Source of the DNA: Augochlora pura
Lineage: Eukaryota; Arthropoda; Insecta; Hymenoptera; Halictidae
Direction of reading: 5' to 3'
DNA length: 64,000 nt
Assembly: GCF_028453695.1 (NCBI RefSeq)
Contig: NC_135776.1
Location: 13,338,663-13,402,662, forward strand
A program made the translations under genes and the position numbers. A model generated the notes under the pieces. The model was not told where the DNA came from, made no database searches, and saw only the letters and a program-made list of their open reading frames with translations. This document shows, one piece after another, positions 25,450 to 38,213 of this stretch (its first letter is position 1; each line of letters starts with the position of its first letter).

Positions 25450-26520
25450 TTAATTCTAATTTGGCATAAAAATCCGTAGCCTATTAATCATTCTGCGGTA
25501 AAAGTTCATATATTCTCTCACCCATTCTAGACTATTAATAATGATCGTATTTCGAATTACATAAAAATCGTGTGAATTTAATTGGAGTGCTCGATGCACA
25601 GGTATAATAGCAGGTAAAAGCATACAATTTTAAATCTTGATGCACTATTGTTCGTGCATAATTCTACTATAGCAGCTGTGAAAATGTGTGTTTCGAGTAG
25701 GAAAAGGTTCAATTTCATTTCTCGTGAATACATTTGCTTATCAAATTAGTATGTGCATACATTGGCTAGTAGTAGCTGTGCACCGTACCAGCACGTATGT
25801 AGACCACGTTATTGTTGCCGCGTACTGACATAATCATGAAATGATATACATTGGTAGGGGACATCGAGTGCGATAAAAATAAAATCAGCCGCCGCAGTGC
25901 CATTGTCATTGTTCTTTTCATATTACTAAGTAATCGTAGAAAACACACGAAGAAAGACACGACATTTTTCGCTTATTAATTGCTGTAATTAATTGGGGGA
26001 CGCTTTCGAGGATCCGAATCGTAACTAATGCGATTTGGGTCTCTGGTCCGGCGGAGGCCGCGGAGTTTCCTCTATTCTCGACTTTTTCCGAGTGCATTAA
26101 ATTATATAAAGAAGCGCAAACGAGCGGGCTTACCAAGCAACGACGTCTCGCGGTGCCGCGGCGAGAGAGAATTGATCGGCGGATTCTGCTGGCGAATCTT
26201 TTCCGTGTCGCTGGAATGTTCGGGGGGGAGCATTGTTACATTTCAACGTACCAAGCTCCCGAACAATGCCTAGATCCCGAAGATGTCTTTCCGTTTCATT
26301 CGCTCGTCGATACCCGCGTCCATTTCCCTCTCCCTCCGCCCATCTGTTTTTCTAAAACATTTGACGGGGCTTTTGTTTCCCGCAATTTTATTCGTCCGTT
26401 CGAAGGGACAGACGCGTTATTTGACGCGGGTTTGTCCACGCTTCAGAAAACTCGGCATATTGTTCCAAGAGCGAAACGTTCGAGGGAAACTTAATTAACC
26501 TTTTAACGTCCGCGGCCGCG

Positions 26521-26548
26521 ACACACACACACACACACACACACACAC
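26521..26548. repeat. AC microsatellite
   Basis: Fourteen uninterrupted AC repeats. Confidence 0.95.
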
Positions 26549-27858
26549 CGCCACGCTAAATTCACAAAGAATCGCGTCGAGCCTCATAAAATTTTTTAAA
26601 TTGCAGAGGCCGTTTTGTTTCCCGCACACGCGCGGGAGAAACTTTCTCCGCGATGAAACAAATGGTGACGAGGTCCTCCGGTAATCAGTTTGAAACGCAA
26701 TCGAGTTTTGGTACAGGTACGGTGCATTTGGCACACTCAATATCACCTGTGCCGTTGCAGCCGGGATGCAAAGAGTGCTGTCCGTTCATTTAAAATAGAA
26801 ATTGGATCACCTCACAATTTCCCCATGTTAATTGCAATTACCAGAGAATTTGCCGTAGAAGAAAAAAAATTCTAGAGCGAACGATTGATCATAATTCTTT
26901 ATTCCTTGTAATAAATATATAATTTTTGAAGTCGTAACGTAAGACAGTAGCACTGGTGACCAAGTGGCGACTTTAGGAAGACCTAGGTAGAGCGTGCAAA
27001 ATACGACTGTAAGATTCGAAGCGATCTACGCCTTTCCTGAAGAAGGCCGTAACCTAAATTCCCAAGAAACGGTCTCTTGACCATAAATTCCGAAAAAGTC
27101 TTCTTTATTTTATAAATTCTCCAGTAACTGTAACTCTTTTCACCAGAGAATACCGAGCTGAGCCCAGTAATGTTATCTTGGTGTCCTTCATGCCTATACT
27201 GCGGAGTTTTATACATTTATGACTAAAAGGAATGTAGTAAATATTAAATGATTCATCTGATATGCTGACCATTATACATCTATCCTGATGTCTTTTATTA
27301 ATACACGTTCGTGATAGAAATAAATATGTTAAATATTAATGTGTATACGTGACAGGAATGAAGTTTTATCGTATCAGAAATAAAACCGAGCGAGACTAAC
27401 CGTAAAATTAATATAAATTCGCCACGGTCTTGTGGTAGATGGCAAACCAAGCGGTGTGTTAAAAATCCTTTATTAATGGTGTCCGGGTGACCTGGCGCAT
27501 CAATCGTTTGCCATCGACTTTCGCTTACTTAGTCGCCTGAAATCTCATTCTAATTTGAAAGTTTCTCCTCGGCGCAGTTCGATGTTATGGAGAGCATCCG
27601 CGTTGGGGAGTTATCAATTTAAAAGGAATTTATTTTTCGATTATACGGGATCACGGGAGATGTCGATTACTCGGAGAAACTTCACGTATTTCTGTAGGAA
27701 GCAAAATTACGAGACACGTACCTTTTTCTATCGACAACGACTCGAGTTCAGAAGCTGAACTTACTTTCAAAGTTTTATCCCTCTGATACTATCCAGGTAT
27801 TATTGGAGATACAATAAAACGTTTCGGACGAAAGTTTTATAGTTACCTGATTCAGAAA

Positions 27859-27874
27859 GGGGGTGGGGGGAGGG
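27859..27874 (+). other. G-rich tract
   Basis: Runs of five, six and three G separated by single bases. Could form a quadruplex, but only three clear runs are present. Confidence 0.3.
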
Positions 27875-29355
27875 TGCATTCGATGCCAGCAAGCATAATA
27901 AAATATTTAATCATTTCTCCAGGTAACCTCACCTGGGAAAATAACAAGACCAGAGTAGAGATCAATTGGAATTAAACTTTTGCTTGGGCTGCTTATGTTT
28001 CTCTTAGACTCGGTCTTTTGTCTTTTCATACCTTGCGCATCTCTTATCACGTGAAAGCAAAAGTCTATATTTTCTGATGCAGAAAAATGCATTATTATTT
28101 CAAGCACCGTCGCATATAGAGTGACCTATTTAAACCGTTAATCGCATTATAAAAGGTTCCGAATGAAATTTAAATGGTTTTAGGAGACACCTGATCTGAT
28201 ATTCATAAGATTATTCTAGGTAAACGAAATGAAATGACAGCAGGGTATTAAGTTTCTCTCTGAGGATCAAAATAATTTTATTCAAATAATTTTCTTTATT
28301 GTTAGAATTTATTTCAAGTGGTTCAATCTCAAGGTAACGCGTGAACAATGTTAAAGGTATGTATAGTTAAATACGTATGACTTTATGACGAAATACTATA
28401 AGTGATCTTGACACTCTCGAACGACGTGCAATCTTCGCTGGTTTACTTGAGACTGACTCCTCGCTTTCTCTTTTTCGCTGGAAGGGTCGCTTGTACCTGA
28501 GGAGTGCAAACCGTCCCTTAAATCTACGGTAATGCGAGGAAACGATCGTTGCACACCATTTATTTTACGCGACAAGTGTTAGCACTGTTACTAAAAATAA
28601 AAAGCCGCCGTTACAGCAAATTTGGTGAATAGAGATGGAGATATTTAACTAAAATAAACTAGCCTCGACCCTGCGATTTAATCTTCGCGTAGACACAGAA
28701 AAGACATTGCACATCCCGGCGCCCTAATAATTTCAGCAGGCATTGTACACGCCTGCGAAAGCCTTCGGAAAGGATCGGAAGGCAAGTTGTATCGGAGGCC
28801 TGGCCGCAATTGAAAAGGAAGCGACGTCTCATGCGAAAGTAAATTCAAAATATAGAATCAAATATTGTTACAGTAGGTTTCGCTCGAGGAAATCGAATGG
28901 GAAATTTTATCAGAGCTCCCGCCGGATTTGCCTCTGTAAAGACTGCCGCCTACGCTCGTAGGTAACCAAACAGCGCGCGCCCGGCCGTTTCGCTTCCGAG
29001 CGCAGGATTGTAATTCTATTACAGTCGCCGGGAAACAAGCTAAGAACACTCATTACATAGATCCAGAAATCGACGAGGGACTTCCCCTCCGTGGGAGGAT
29101 AATGTCACGGCAACAGTTCCGCGAGCTTCGCCACTCTGCAGCTGGCCAGTGACACGGTCCGTGTAGAGTAAACGTGCTATTTACTATGCTCCTCCCTTGG
29201 TATTATGCTCAAATTTGAGCATTCATTTGCTAAAATTTCATCTCTTTTTAGCGACACAGTAACTCGTTTTTTTGCTAAATATTTCTGCGTTATTTCCATA
29301 TTTCGATTACGAACGAATTCGTGCTCGTGTAAACGCGCCACAAGGGGTGGTTTAA

Positions 29356-30007
29356 CCCCTTGCACTATTATGACTTTCAGAGCTGCTATGATTACGACTG
29401 TTTCGTCCTTAACCCTTTCGCTCCGACGGTCGTATATATACGCCCTCGAAGAATGACCATTCATATACGAAGATACATATACGTTCTGGAAAAGTGGGCG
29501 CTGAGGTACGAAGAGCATATTGTATATGTACATATACGTTCATACCACGTATACTTTTATTTCATACTTTACATGAGATACTTTTGTTAATTGAGTATCT
29601 GACAACGCTGCACGCCCCAAACACTTTATTATCATAAAATAAAACACCACTGACAAGACGATACTGTTTACCTAAATAGAATAAATATCATTGTAAAATT
29701 TAGAGAACAAGAAACGACCTCTACTTCATAGCATTCCGTACCTCAGTGTCAACTACTCAGCAATGCGTTCCGTTCACAGCTATAACATTTTGTCACAAGA
29801 TCTCCGTAGCGAAAGGGTTAATTATTTCCTTGACGTCATGGGATGATTCTTGTGTCCCGATTGTCCTCGTGTACTTTCATTCCCAGATTTCGACGACAGG
29901 TGATTCAAATTTCGTTTCGACTTACTAGAAACGATTCGCAGTCATATTTATCGAATCGCGCGCGGAACGTTCGTCACGAGTCTGACTCGTTATTAGAGTG
30001 CAGGGGG
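29356..30007. mobile_element. TTAA-flanked miniature element, family b, carrying a nested element
   Basis: Ends CCCCTTGCACTATTATGAC and AGAGTGCAGGGGG with TTAA at 29352-29355 and 30008-30011. ACGAGTC t GACTCGT (29976-29990) lies just inside the right end, as in the copies at 23742 and 56996. Its body is interrupted by a complete TTAA element of another family at 29413-29817; without that insert it is about 243 bp, the usual size for the family. Confidence 0.8.
29413..29817. mobile_element. TTAA-flanked miniature element, family c, nested
   Basis: Ends CCCTTTCGCTCCGACGG and CCGTAGCGAAAGGG, with TTAA at 29409-29412 and 29818-29821. CGTATATATACG (29431-29442) is a perfect palindrome just inside the left end. 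Inserted within the family b element 29356-30007. Non-coding, 405 bp. Confidence 0.8.
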
Positions 30008-30011
30008 TTAA

Positions 30012-31916
30012 ATGTTTTAAGCATTGCTGTAAGGTGAAAGAACCCGTTCAATTTGTCGGCAACTTTGTCGTCGCTTTAACGGGCACAGTAATTGGCACGG
30101 TTAGCCTAGTCGGTGTATTGCCACGAATTCCCTCGAATTCCCCGGAAACTCGCATCTGGCCGCCGTCGGAAAGAAGGAGAAGCAATTTACCGTTCCATCG
30201 GATTACTAGAAAACGCGAAGACGCGTGGAAGCTGAAAGTTCTGCGACAGATGGCACTTGAATGGTGTGCACACGGAAATACACACTTCGCGCACGCTAAG
30301 TAAAAGGTGCTCCAAGAGGAGAACAGAGAAACAGCGGTTCCGGGGTGCAGCGCGGCGAGGACGCGGTGCGCCGGAGAGACGAAGAGACCCTCTTGAAAGA
30401 GGTCAGAGAATCTACGGATGTTTCGGGATTGCAGCTATTCTTCAACCACAATAAGAGACACGAGGGGTTCAGGACGCGGACGCATTCGCCGCGATGCACT
30501 ATTGATCCCGAAAGTGGTGAAAATGTAGTTTCATCCGCGAATGGTATCTGTGATACGTCGTTCGCGGCGCGGCGCGGCGCGGCGCGACCGCGCGAAAAAA
30601 GAGAGCAAGAATTCCTCTGTTACCCAGATGTATTGTTCTATATAGATTTATGTACGACCGGCGGCCCGCCTTTTGTTGAAGACCTGCTTCTTTTTTACGG
30701 GCCGCGTCCGCCGAGCAATAGCCATATAGAATTATTCGAATGGAAATGTTTGTCGGCGAGCGGTCGCGCGGAAGATTTTATTCGTGTCGCAAACATTCAA
30801 TATAAACCGGACGGGATTTCTTCTCCGTCCGTTAACGACACATTGCTGCCGGAAACGGAACGCTGCTTTCCACACCGTCGCGCCGCCTTCCGATTCTTTT
30901 AACAGTCGAACGACGGACCTTTCTCGCTGAAATAGAACTCCGAGTATGCTCGCGAAGAGTTCAGTATTCCCGCGATGACTGTCCCTATATCGGACAGTTA
31001 TTGTAGAGGACAGTTTTAGTAGAGGAGGATAGCGTTTCGTAAATAGGATTCCCGCCGAAGATTAGGGAGGATCGATGAACTATTGTATTTACAGCGACGA
31101 TCGTTGTACGAACCTCTTATCTCCCCTCTGTTGGGGAGTCGATTCTAAATGGATTCTGGGTAAGCAGTCCGTACAACAATCGAACTGTTTAATAGAAACA
31201 ATGGAGACTCGATATTCAATATACTTGGTAACAGCGCCCGAATAAAGATTCAATAAATAGCTAACAGTTGTCTGGAACGTTGAATTTTCCAACGCGTTTA
31301 ATCGTTGCAAAAATTGCTGAAAAACTTTTGTGCATAATTAGAATTCATATTCGTGGTCCAAGTGAACCCGAGCTCCGGCGGTTCAAGTGTTATTCAACTG
31401 AGTGCGCGACATCTTGCTGAACGCATTGTTCGTTCCTGTTTAGCTGGTGGAACGTGCCGATGCAATTTTCGTCGGGAAACTTAGGACCACTTTGTACGCG
31501 TTTATGAATAAATCAACCACCCGGCGACACGCTCAAAGGTGGTCTTTATTGCGCCAACGCAAACCTCTGCAAAGTGTTGGCATGTTTATGTAGTATTTTT
31601 TAACAATGCCGCCTTTTATTTAAAAGAACATCAATCGTGCAGCGCTGACGGTTTTATTCCTTTTCTAAATAACTTGAAAACGCCTTTCTCGGTTTTGAAC
31701 ACCTCCGCAGCGATGCAAATTGCCGGTGGAAAATTATGCGAACACGGAAATGAAACGGGGACACTTTTTTGAAACATATTGTAGGATAGTGGACCGTGTA
31801 AAGTTTAAACGTTGTTTTTACAATTGGCCAAGCATTGCAACTGGCATTGTGAAGTTTGATATTAACAAAATATTGAAATACGAATTGATATATTGGAATA
31901 TAATATAGGAATGTAT
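30012..31916. other. Non-coding stretch, GC-rich in its first half
   Basis: The longest open frame in the window (185 codons, 30345-30902) lies here, but its composition (many Arg, runs of GCGCGGC near 30570) is what GC-rich non-coding DNA yields. A diverged repeat is listed at 30511. Confidence 0.45.
30511..30660. repeat. Diverged repeat pair A, copy 1
   Basis: Shares blocks with 34201-34340: AATGNNGTTTCATC, TATCNGNGNTAC and TATTGTTCNNTATNGATTTA TGTAC in the same order and orientation. A GCGGC run replaces the middle. Roughly two thirds of bases match by eye. Identity unknown. Confidence 0.55.
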
Positions 31917-32083
31917 ACAGGGTGTCTCGGAATTCGTAATACATTCAGGCAGGGGGTCGATTATCAAGTCGGTTATCACGAAAACGGAGCTCCGGATGAA
32001 AAAATGTTATACCCAAATATTTTCTTCTTTTTTGATGTAGAATCACCCCGTGTCCGGTTGTACTGCGAATTGCGGGACACCCT
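31917..32083. mobile_element. Miniature element with CAGGGTGTC ends
   Basis: Begins ACAGGGTGTCTCGGAATTCG and ends CGAATTGCGGGACACCCT, an imperfect terminal inverted repeat of about 18 bp. ATGTA flanks both sides (31911-31915 and 32084-32088), a likely 5-bp target duplication. Similar ends occur on dispersed elements in hymenopteran genomes; I cannot name the superfamily with confidence. 167 bp, non-coding. Confidence 0.6.
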
Positions 32084-35000
32084 ATGTATTGGAATAAATA
32101 TAATAATAAAAATATATATATATTCGTAAATTGAACATGAAAAAATATGGAAAGAATCTACAATTATCTGTATCACCTACAATTGGGTCTAGTTATTGTG
32201 GTGATGTGAATAAAGTGTTAAAGTAGAAAAGTCTGCGCTCTGGATGGAAAGGTATCGAATTGTTTGAATCATACGCACATAGAATAAGAATATTTTCGTT
32301 CGCCCAGAAGAATAAAGTAAACGTCGACTCCTGGGAACAAGGAGGAAGAATCAAGCGTGCTGGATTCAAAGCTACGAGTTCAATATTCGTCGAGCATTGT
32401 CGATGCCTTGTCACTCTTGGTATTGTACTTTCCCATCGCTTCCTTATGCTCTGGTGGTTGGGATTGTACTCTATGAATTCAATATAGTCATGGATATATT
32501 CCGCGTAGACTTGACTGTGCCAAGCTCACACAATCGTAAGTTTTTAATTAGCCCTGTCAGGGTGAATCGTGATATATTCACGACGTCGTAAAATCTTTTC
32601 TCATTATTTAAGCCATTCATGTGCAATTAATAATATATGGCAACTATGTTACTAAGAAGAAGACTCAAAGAACGTTATAATACAATATAGAGTGTCTAAT
32701 CATTTAAACTGTAATAACTAAATTATTTTATTGCGAAGATATATCAGTTTAATAATTTTGAACCATTTCAAGTTATTGGCGTCAGTGGTTTAAATATTAA
32801 ATCTATTCAACTATTAAAATGAAGTGAGAAAAGATCAATTATTATTAATGCACCTAGTAAATTGGAAATAAAATCAGCTGTACGAAATTGTGCAGACTCT
32901 TTTGTCTTTTACATATTTAATTGTTTATCAAATTGTCGAGAGTGAAGTCTTTAAAGGTCTCCATGTGAATATTATCTTCTCGTCGCATTCGAATTTCGTC
33001 GGGATGCATGTCCATATTAAATATTATTTACTGTAAAATTTCATTGAAAATTGCAACGTTCCAAGCAGCTGGCATCAATTCGCGGTATTTACTTCTACGT
33101 TTCCACTAATGAAGTAATGTGCACTAATTACTCACAGGTTGTTCCGACCTGTCCCGTTGCAATTATTGGGAATTTCGCAGGGTACATGGCCTATTTACGC
33201 GCGTTCGCAAGATACAGAAATCAGAAATAAATTATGACATATTGGGAGCGTGTCCACAGTTCTTCTCAACGCATAATTAACATCGAACCAGTGTCCAATA
33301 ATTTGTAAAATCACTGACACCGAAAAATAGAGATTATTTTTTTAAGTTATAAATACCGATGTCCTAGTATCGGGGAAATAACGTAATCAATCAACACATA
33401 TACAAGAGAACCGACTGACATATATAAGAAAACAATTCAATTATTAGATAAATGAAATAAGTAATCGAAATAGGTACGCCAAAATTTTAGTTCAATTACT
33501 TATTTGAAAATAATCAATATTCAATTGAATTGAAAATAAATAATGTACATGGCAGAAGAGTACCAAACGAATCAGACCTTTTCTTTTAATAATTTCATTC
33601 GGTTAATTTATTAAAATGGAACTTTCTGTAGAAATCATGTTGCAAGCAAAACGTTCTCAGTAGTCAGTTTATCGCGTGACGTTTTAATCCTTGTCTGCTA
33701 TCTGCCAACAGCCAACGAATTCGCTAATTAGGTGACTAATTAAGTCACTTTCCTCAAGAATGCCGCGATTTCGTTTTGCGACAATTTACTCGGGATACTG
33801 TAAAACGTTACTGCACCGTGACTGCGCCTCGAAGTGCCAGCAGCAAATCTCTGTTTCTATCGCGAAAACGAAGCAGTCGACTGCAAAATAGTTAACCATG
33901 TTCCAGTTTAATAAAACTTCTCCTCTCTTAATCATCTTCCGGGACCCTAGTCGCTCGGTAAGGGATATTCTCCTTGTAATTTATGAGCCTATTTCTCGTT
34001 CTTGGAAATCATTTCGTATTAACCTCGTTCTCGACGAAAGCGAATAAAAAGACAACGTAGCCATAAAAAGCAACGCGCCCCTTTAAAAATTCACCGATAT
34101 GAGAGAAACTACTTCCCCGTCACGGCTGACACGGTCCGCTAATTTCTACACCGTCCGAGATGCGCCTCGCAATACTTAAAGGAGTTTCGCGCGCATCGAA
34201 TGCGATGAGAAATGCGGTTTCATCTCCGAACGATATCCGCGGTATACAATTCGCCGTATATCCGCGCGGTGTAGAACGAAGCCCTGGAATTTATGTGATC
34301 TCAGATAGTATATTGTTCCTTATGGATTTATGTACTGTGATTTTTCACGGTCTCTCCGCGCGCCGCGGACGCGCTGCGAAAGAAACTTCCAGACGCCGCG
34401 GAGCTACTCCCGTAATCCGAGCGGAAGTATCAATCTCACTTGTGTCCCGTGCTTCGACTTTTTTAAACGGGATCTATAAATAGAAGAGCCGATTATATTA
34501 AGCTATTGGCGGACCTCGAGAGCTTTTATTGGCTGTAATTAATTATCCCCATCTACCCTCTCCCGTGCTAACATTGTACAATAATTTCGTTTGCTATTTT
34601 AATGGGAATAAATAAGGTTTAAATTTCTCTTCGTATAGCAGAAATAATCGAAAATTTTGCTAGCAAATTTCCGGCGGATAAAATGTTAAAATTTTAAATC
34701 AAATTAAAACTTAAATTGAATTTCAGTTTAACTTTGAATTAAATTTAAATGAAATTTGAATTTAATTTCTATCGGCAAATCTCCATGTTAATTATAGCGA
34801 GCGTGGAAGTCTGTTTGAACTGTGACTAAATGGTGCAATTAATACATCCGATATGATAAAAAACTAACCATAAGGAAGATTCACGGCTTTAAGTTCGCTG
34901 ATCATGCTGAGAAAATGGTAACAGGCTTTATTACCGACGAGTGCTTTGTCAACGTGAATGTTATATTTAATTTCTTCTTAAATACGTCGTTTATTTTTGC

Positions 35001-37920
35001 ATTAGATTCAGAGATAGAAAGATAGAGAAGTGTAAAAATACACGTCCGTCAGTCAATGAAACGGCAGGTGGATTTTAAGTTTAGATACAAATATTTCATT
35101 AAACAACTTATCGTGATTGAGTGCAATTTAATCTTTCGAGGAAGTCCTGAGAAAATAGAACTAATTAAATTATAGTAATAAAGACGATCAATACGGAAGA
35201 AGCTCGCGAAGTCTTTGACATTTCATTACTCTAACGCTATGATCGATATTAACTTCTCTTTTGTGCGCAGCAGAACTCTGTCGAAGCATGTAATCGCCGC
35301 TGAAACTATTATAGTTTCCGAAGCATCGAGACTAAACCCATGGTGCCGGTCGAAAAAGTTGATGTCAAATTTTTTTAATACACTGGCGTGTCCTTAAAAC
35401 TTAATTATATCCGAGAGTACGCCGTGTTACGAATTTTAACATTGACAGCCAAAAAATTGTTAAATGATACTCGTACACGTATGAATAAACATTGTAAATT
35501 TGACTGCGAATGGTATTACGCAGGCCGGGATAGCCCGTTGAAATGAGGAAAACGGAAGTTGAGGTTCGCGAAAGCAAGAACCACAGCGAGATTTGTAATA
35601 TCCCCGCATTTAAATTCGCAATTTGTAATATACTGGCGAAATTTTTCGCGACTATTCGACTTCGCCGTTCAGAGAGATAAACGGTCGCTACCAAATATTC
35701 TTCCAGTACTTCTAAAACCCTAGGAAACCCATTTTCTGCGAGCTTTGCATTGGCACGGGGAACTGGGTCAGAGAATCCGGGAGAATGTTACATGAATTGT
35801 AGCTATTTTTCAATTGCAATAGAAATACCGCGGAGCAACGCTGTTCCCCCTGACGTACTTCTCCGGCGATTGTCCACTGACCAATGCGATCGTTTCAGTA
35901 AAGAATATCATACTCTCACGCGATGGACAACGCATAACTCTCCGTGGCATTTCTCCCGAGGTTTTACTCGGACAGTTAAGACGGAATCGTTTAAGGGTGA
36001 ACCAAGTAAATGCATAACATTTTATATGCTTCCGATAATGTTGAAAAATGGTGGAGGCCTTATAAAAATCATTTTTACAAAAATGTCAGGAAATCGAAGG
36101 GGTTGGAAAACGTATTATAACGTTTTAATTACCATTTTTAGCAAAGGAGTTGAAAGACTCGCGACTTTAATTAAAAATGATATTCTAAATTTATTATTTT
36201 TCCCGTAACGATTTTAACATTAATTAGGAACTTTCACGTAGTTGGTAAGAATATTTATCGAGATTTCTAAAAACGATTGCCCGTGGCTATCGATTGGTTG
36301 AAGCTGGTTCAATCGCTGAAATACCAGCGCATAAATTTCTGAAACAAGACTATCCAAGGAGCCAATTTTCTAATCAGATCGTTCACGCTCCTTTAATTAT
36401 ACGTAACGTTGAAGTACGAGGTTTTCTACACATACTATTAGAGTCAGTCTTAGCGAGACTGTTCCACGTAATCTGCGGCTGGTTACTATATCTATATCGT
36501 CGGTTTTGAAGTATCTATCGAAAGCGGGTCAAGAGTTAGACTTGTTAGGGCTTTGAATACGGCTCAGTTTACGTCTCCATAGAAGAGATCGAGATCATAT
36601 CGTTTTTGAAGCACGAAAACGGCGGTATACACAGCCGAACCATTCGTGCAATAATATTGAAAGATTTTACGAAAATAGTAAGCGCGTCCTAAGTTTCGTG
36701 GATTGTAAGGCCGTTACCGAGTCATTAATGGACGGCGGATTATTATGGAAAGTCTATTTTCACTCTGTATGCCAATTTAAATTCTTTACATTGCGCGTCG
36801 AGTAGCTTCGCGTACTGATCGGAGTACCCAATTATGGTATATCTGTACGAGCGAAAATTATGGGGAAACATCTCTAGCTGCATATCAAGTTCAACTATCC
36901 ACTTTGCCAATAATTTATATTTCCTTCGTTTAATGGTTTCAGATTTTAGACTTTATGGCACGTTGATCTTTCCTTTTTATAACTATACAATACGGACGAA
37001 CAAATCTGAATTTTATTTAAATACGATTGGGGGTAGTTTCCGTCACTTCGCGAGTACTTTAAGAACCACTTTAAAATAAATCCAAAAAAACGATACTTTT
37101 AAGTAGATTCGAATATACAATTGATGGGGTAATTCCGAACTCTTCGCAAGTACTTTCAACCATGTCATGAAACATTCAAGTTTGACAAAAAACGAGCCGA
37201 ATATTTGGAGGTTAACTTCTAACTCTGAAAGTAAATGTACGCAAAGGAAAAGATCGCATAAAACATATCTACACGTGTTGTACGTATCTCCAGTTTTAGA
37301 ATTTTAACATTTCGGGGTTGGGGATCATCCCCCGTGAGTTACAAATGTTTTCCTCGCAACGACGATTCTTACGATCTAAAGGAAGAAAAAGTTCAGCCCG
37401 AGAAAAGAAGGCAGACTTTCGATCCAAAAAGAAAACGTGGACCAAGAAGTTGTTATTTAATAGTACGTAAACAAGACAAATCTTCGCGAACGATTCGACA
37501 ATGTAGATAAATTTTTGGTAGCTGGTATCCAATTCCAGATAATTCCAATAGCCGTTTATACTCGTACCCCGGGAGAATTGAATCTCTACGGTTTACGGGG
37601 GGACGAGAACGACGATGGTTCCTGCAACTTTATCGGACACGTTATTAACAGTCGCGCAAACAGGGACGTCGTTACATAAGATTCGGATTCTCAGCGATCC
37701 TCGGTCTGACTCCTCAGACCGAGTGGAAAGAACGCGTTCAAAGGAAACCTCACATTTCAATTTTACATTCCTAATTTTCCACCGGGCGAGGAAAACAATC
37801 TTTTCTTGCAATTGTATTATCCGACGCGAACTAAATTCACCGTTTTTCCTTCTTTGCAATTTTCCTCCTTGTTTTACTCCACAGTTTTGCATTATTAATT
37901 TAAATAATAAATTAATTTGT
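32084..37920. other. Non-coding stretch
   Basis: No gene supported. An open frame of 152 codons (35750-36208) has no domain and is near the length expected by chance. Contains the diverged repeat at 34201. Confidence 0.5.
34201..34340. repeat. Diverged repeat pair A, copy 2
   Basis: Matches 30511-30660 in several ordered blocks (see there), 3.7 kb away in the same orientation. The surrounding 34150-34480 is GC-rich like copy 1. It might be a very old mobile element or a duplicated regulatory segment. Confidence 0.55.
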
Positions 37921-37959
37921 TACAGAAATCTGATTTAAATAATAAATCAGGTTTCTGTA
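37921..37959. repeat. Short hairpin beside a TTAA element
   Basis: A 17-bp stem with one mismatch (37921-37937 with 37943-37959; ATCTGATTTA against TAAATCAGGT) and a 5-nt loop. It lies 12 bp left of the TTAA of the element at 37975. Could be a terminator-like or fold-back remnant. Confidence 0.6.
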
Positions 37960-37974
37960 TTCATTGATCTTTAA

Positions 37975-38209
37975 CACGTTCGTCGCCGCGTCACCCATAT
38001 CTGGGTGACATTAATTTCTGACCAATTTTGAAAATTTATTTTTATTGCAATATATTCGAGCAAAATAAATTCGACTATGATTTTTTGAATGCGAAAGAAT
38101 TCCAATGTCATCCCCTATGATAAATGTGAACTTTTTAGTTTTATTTTAATTAATTAAATTGCTTTAATTATGTGGGGATTTTATTGTCTAATTGTCGGCG
38201 ATGAACGTG
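37975..38209. mobile_element. TTAA-flanked miniature element, family d
   Basis: Ends CACGTTCGTCGCCG and CGGCGATGAACGTG, with TTAA at 37971-37974 and 38210-38213. GTCACCCA tatc TGGGTGAC (37990-38009) is a perfect 8-bp stem just inside the left end. AT-rich, non-coding, 235 bp. A TTAACACGTTCGCGGTAACC at 54725 may be a lone left end of a relative. Confidence 0.85.
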
Positions 38210-38213
38210 TTAA

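Larger units (their letters stand above)
24166..29351. other. Non-coding stretch with GC-rich islands
   Basis: Holds GC-rich blocks (about 24600-25210 and 26030-26520), a CA microsatellite (26521), a G-rich tract (27859), and a half-element candidate near 25384-25452. No gene supported; the many 60-118-codon frames overlap on both strands. Confidence 0.5.

Noticed and set aside
26495..26520. TTAACGTCCGCGGCC as a TTAA element end
   Set aside because: No matching inverted end within 500 bp and no stem.
30345..30902. Longest open frame (185 codons, plus strand)
   Set aside because: Lies in a GC-rich block with GCGCGGC runs; Arg-rich composition, no domain, and overlapping frames on the other strand. 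Fits chance in GC-rich DNA.
35750..36208. Open frame of 152 codons
   Set aside because: No domain, no splice context, and close to the length expected for the longest chance frame in a window of this size.
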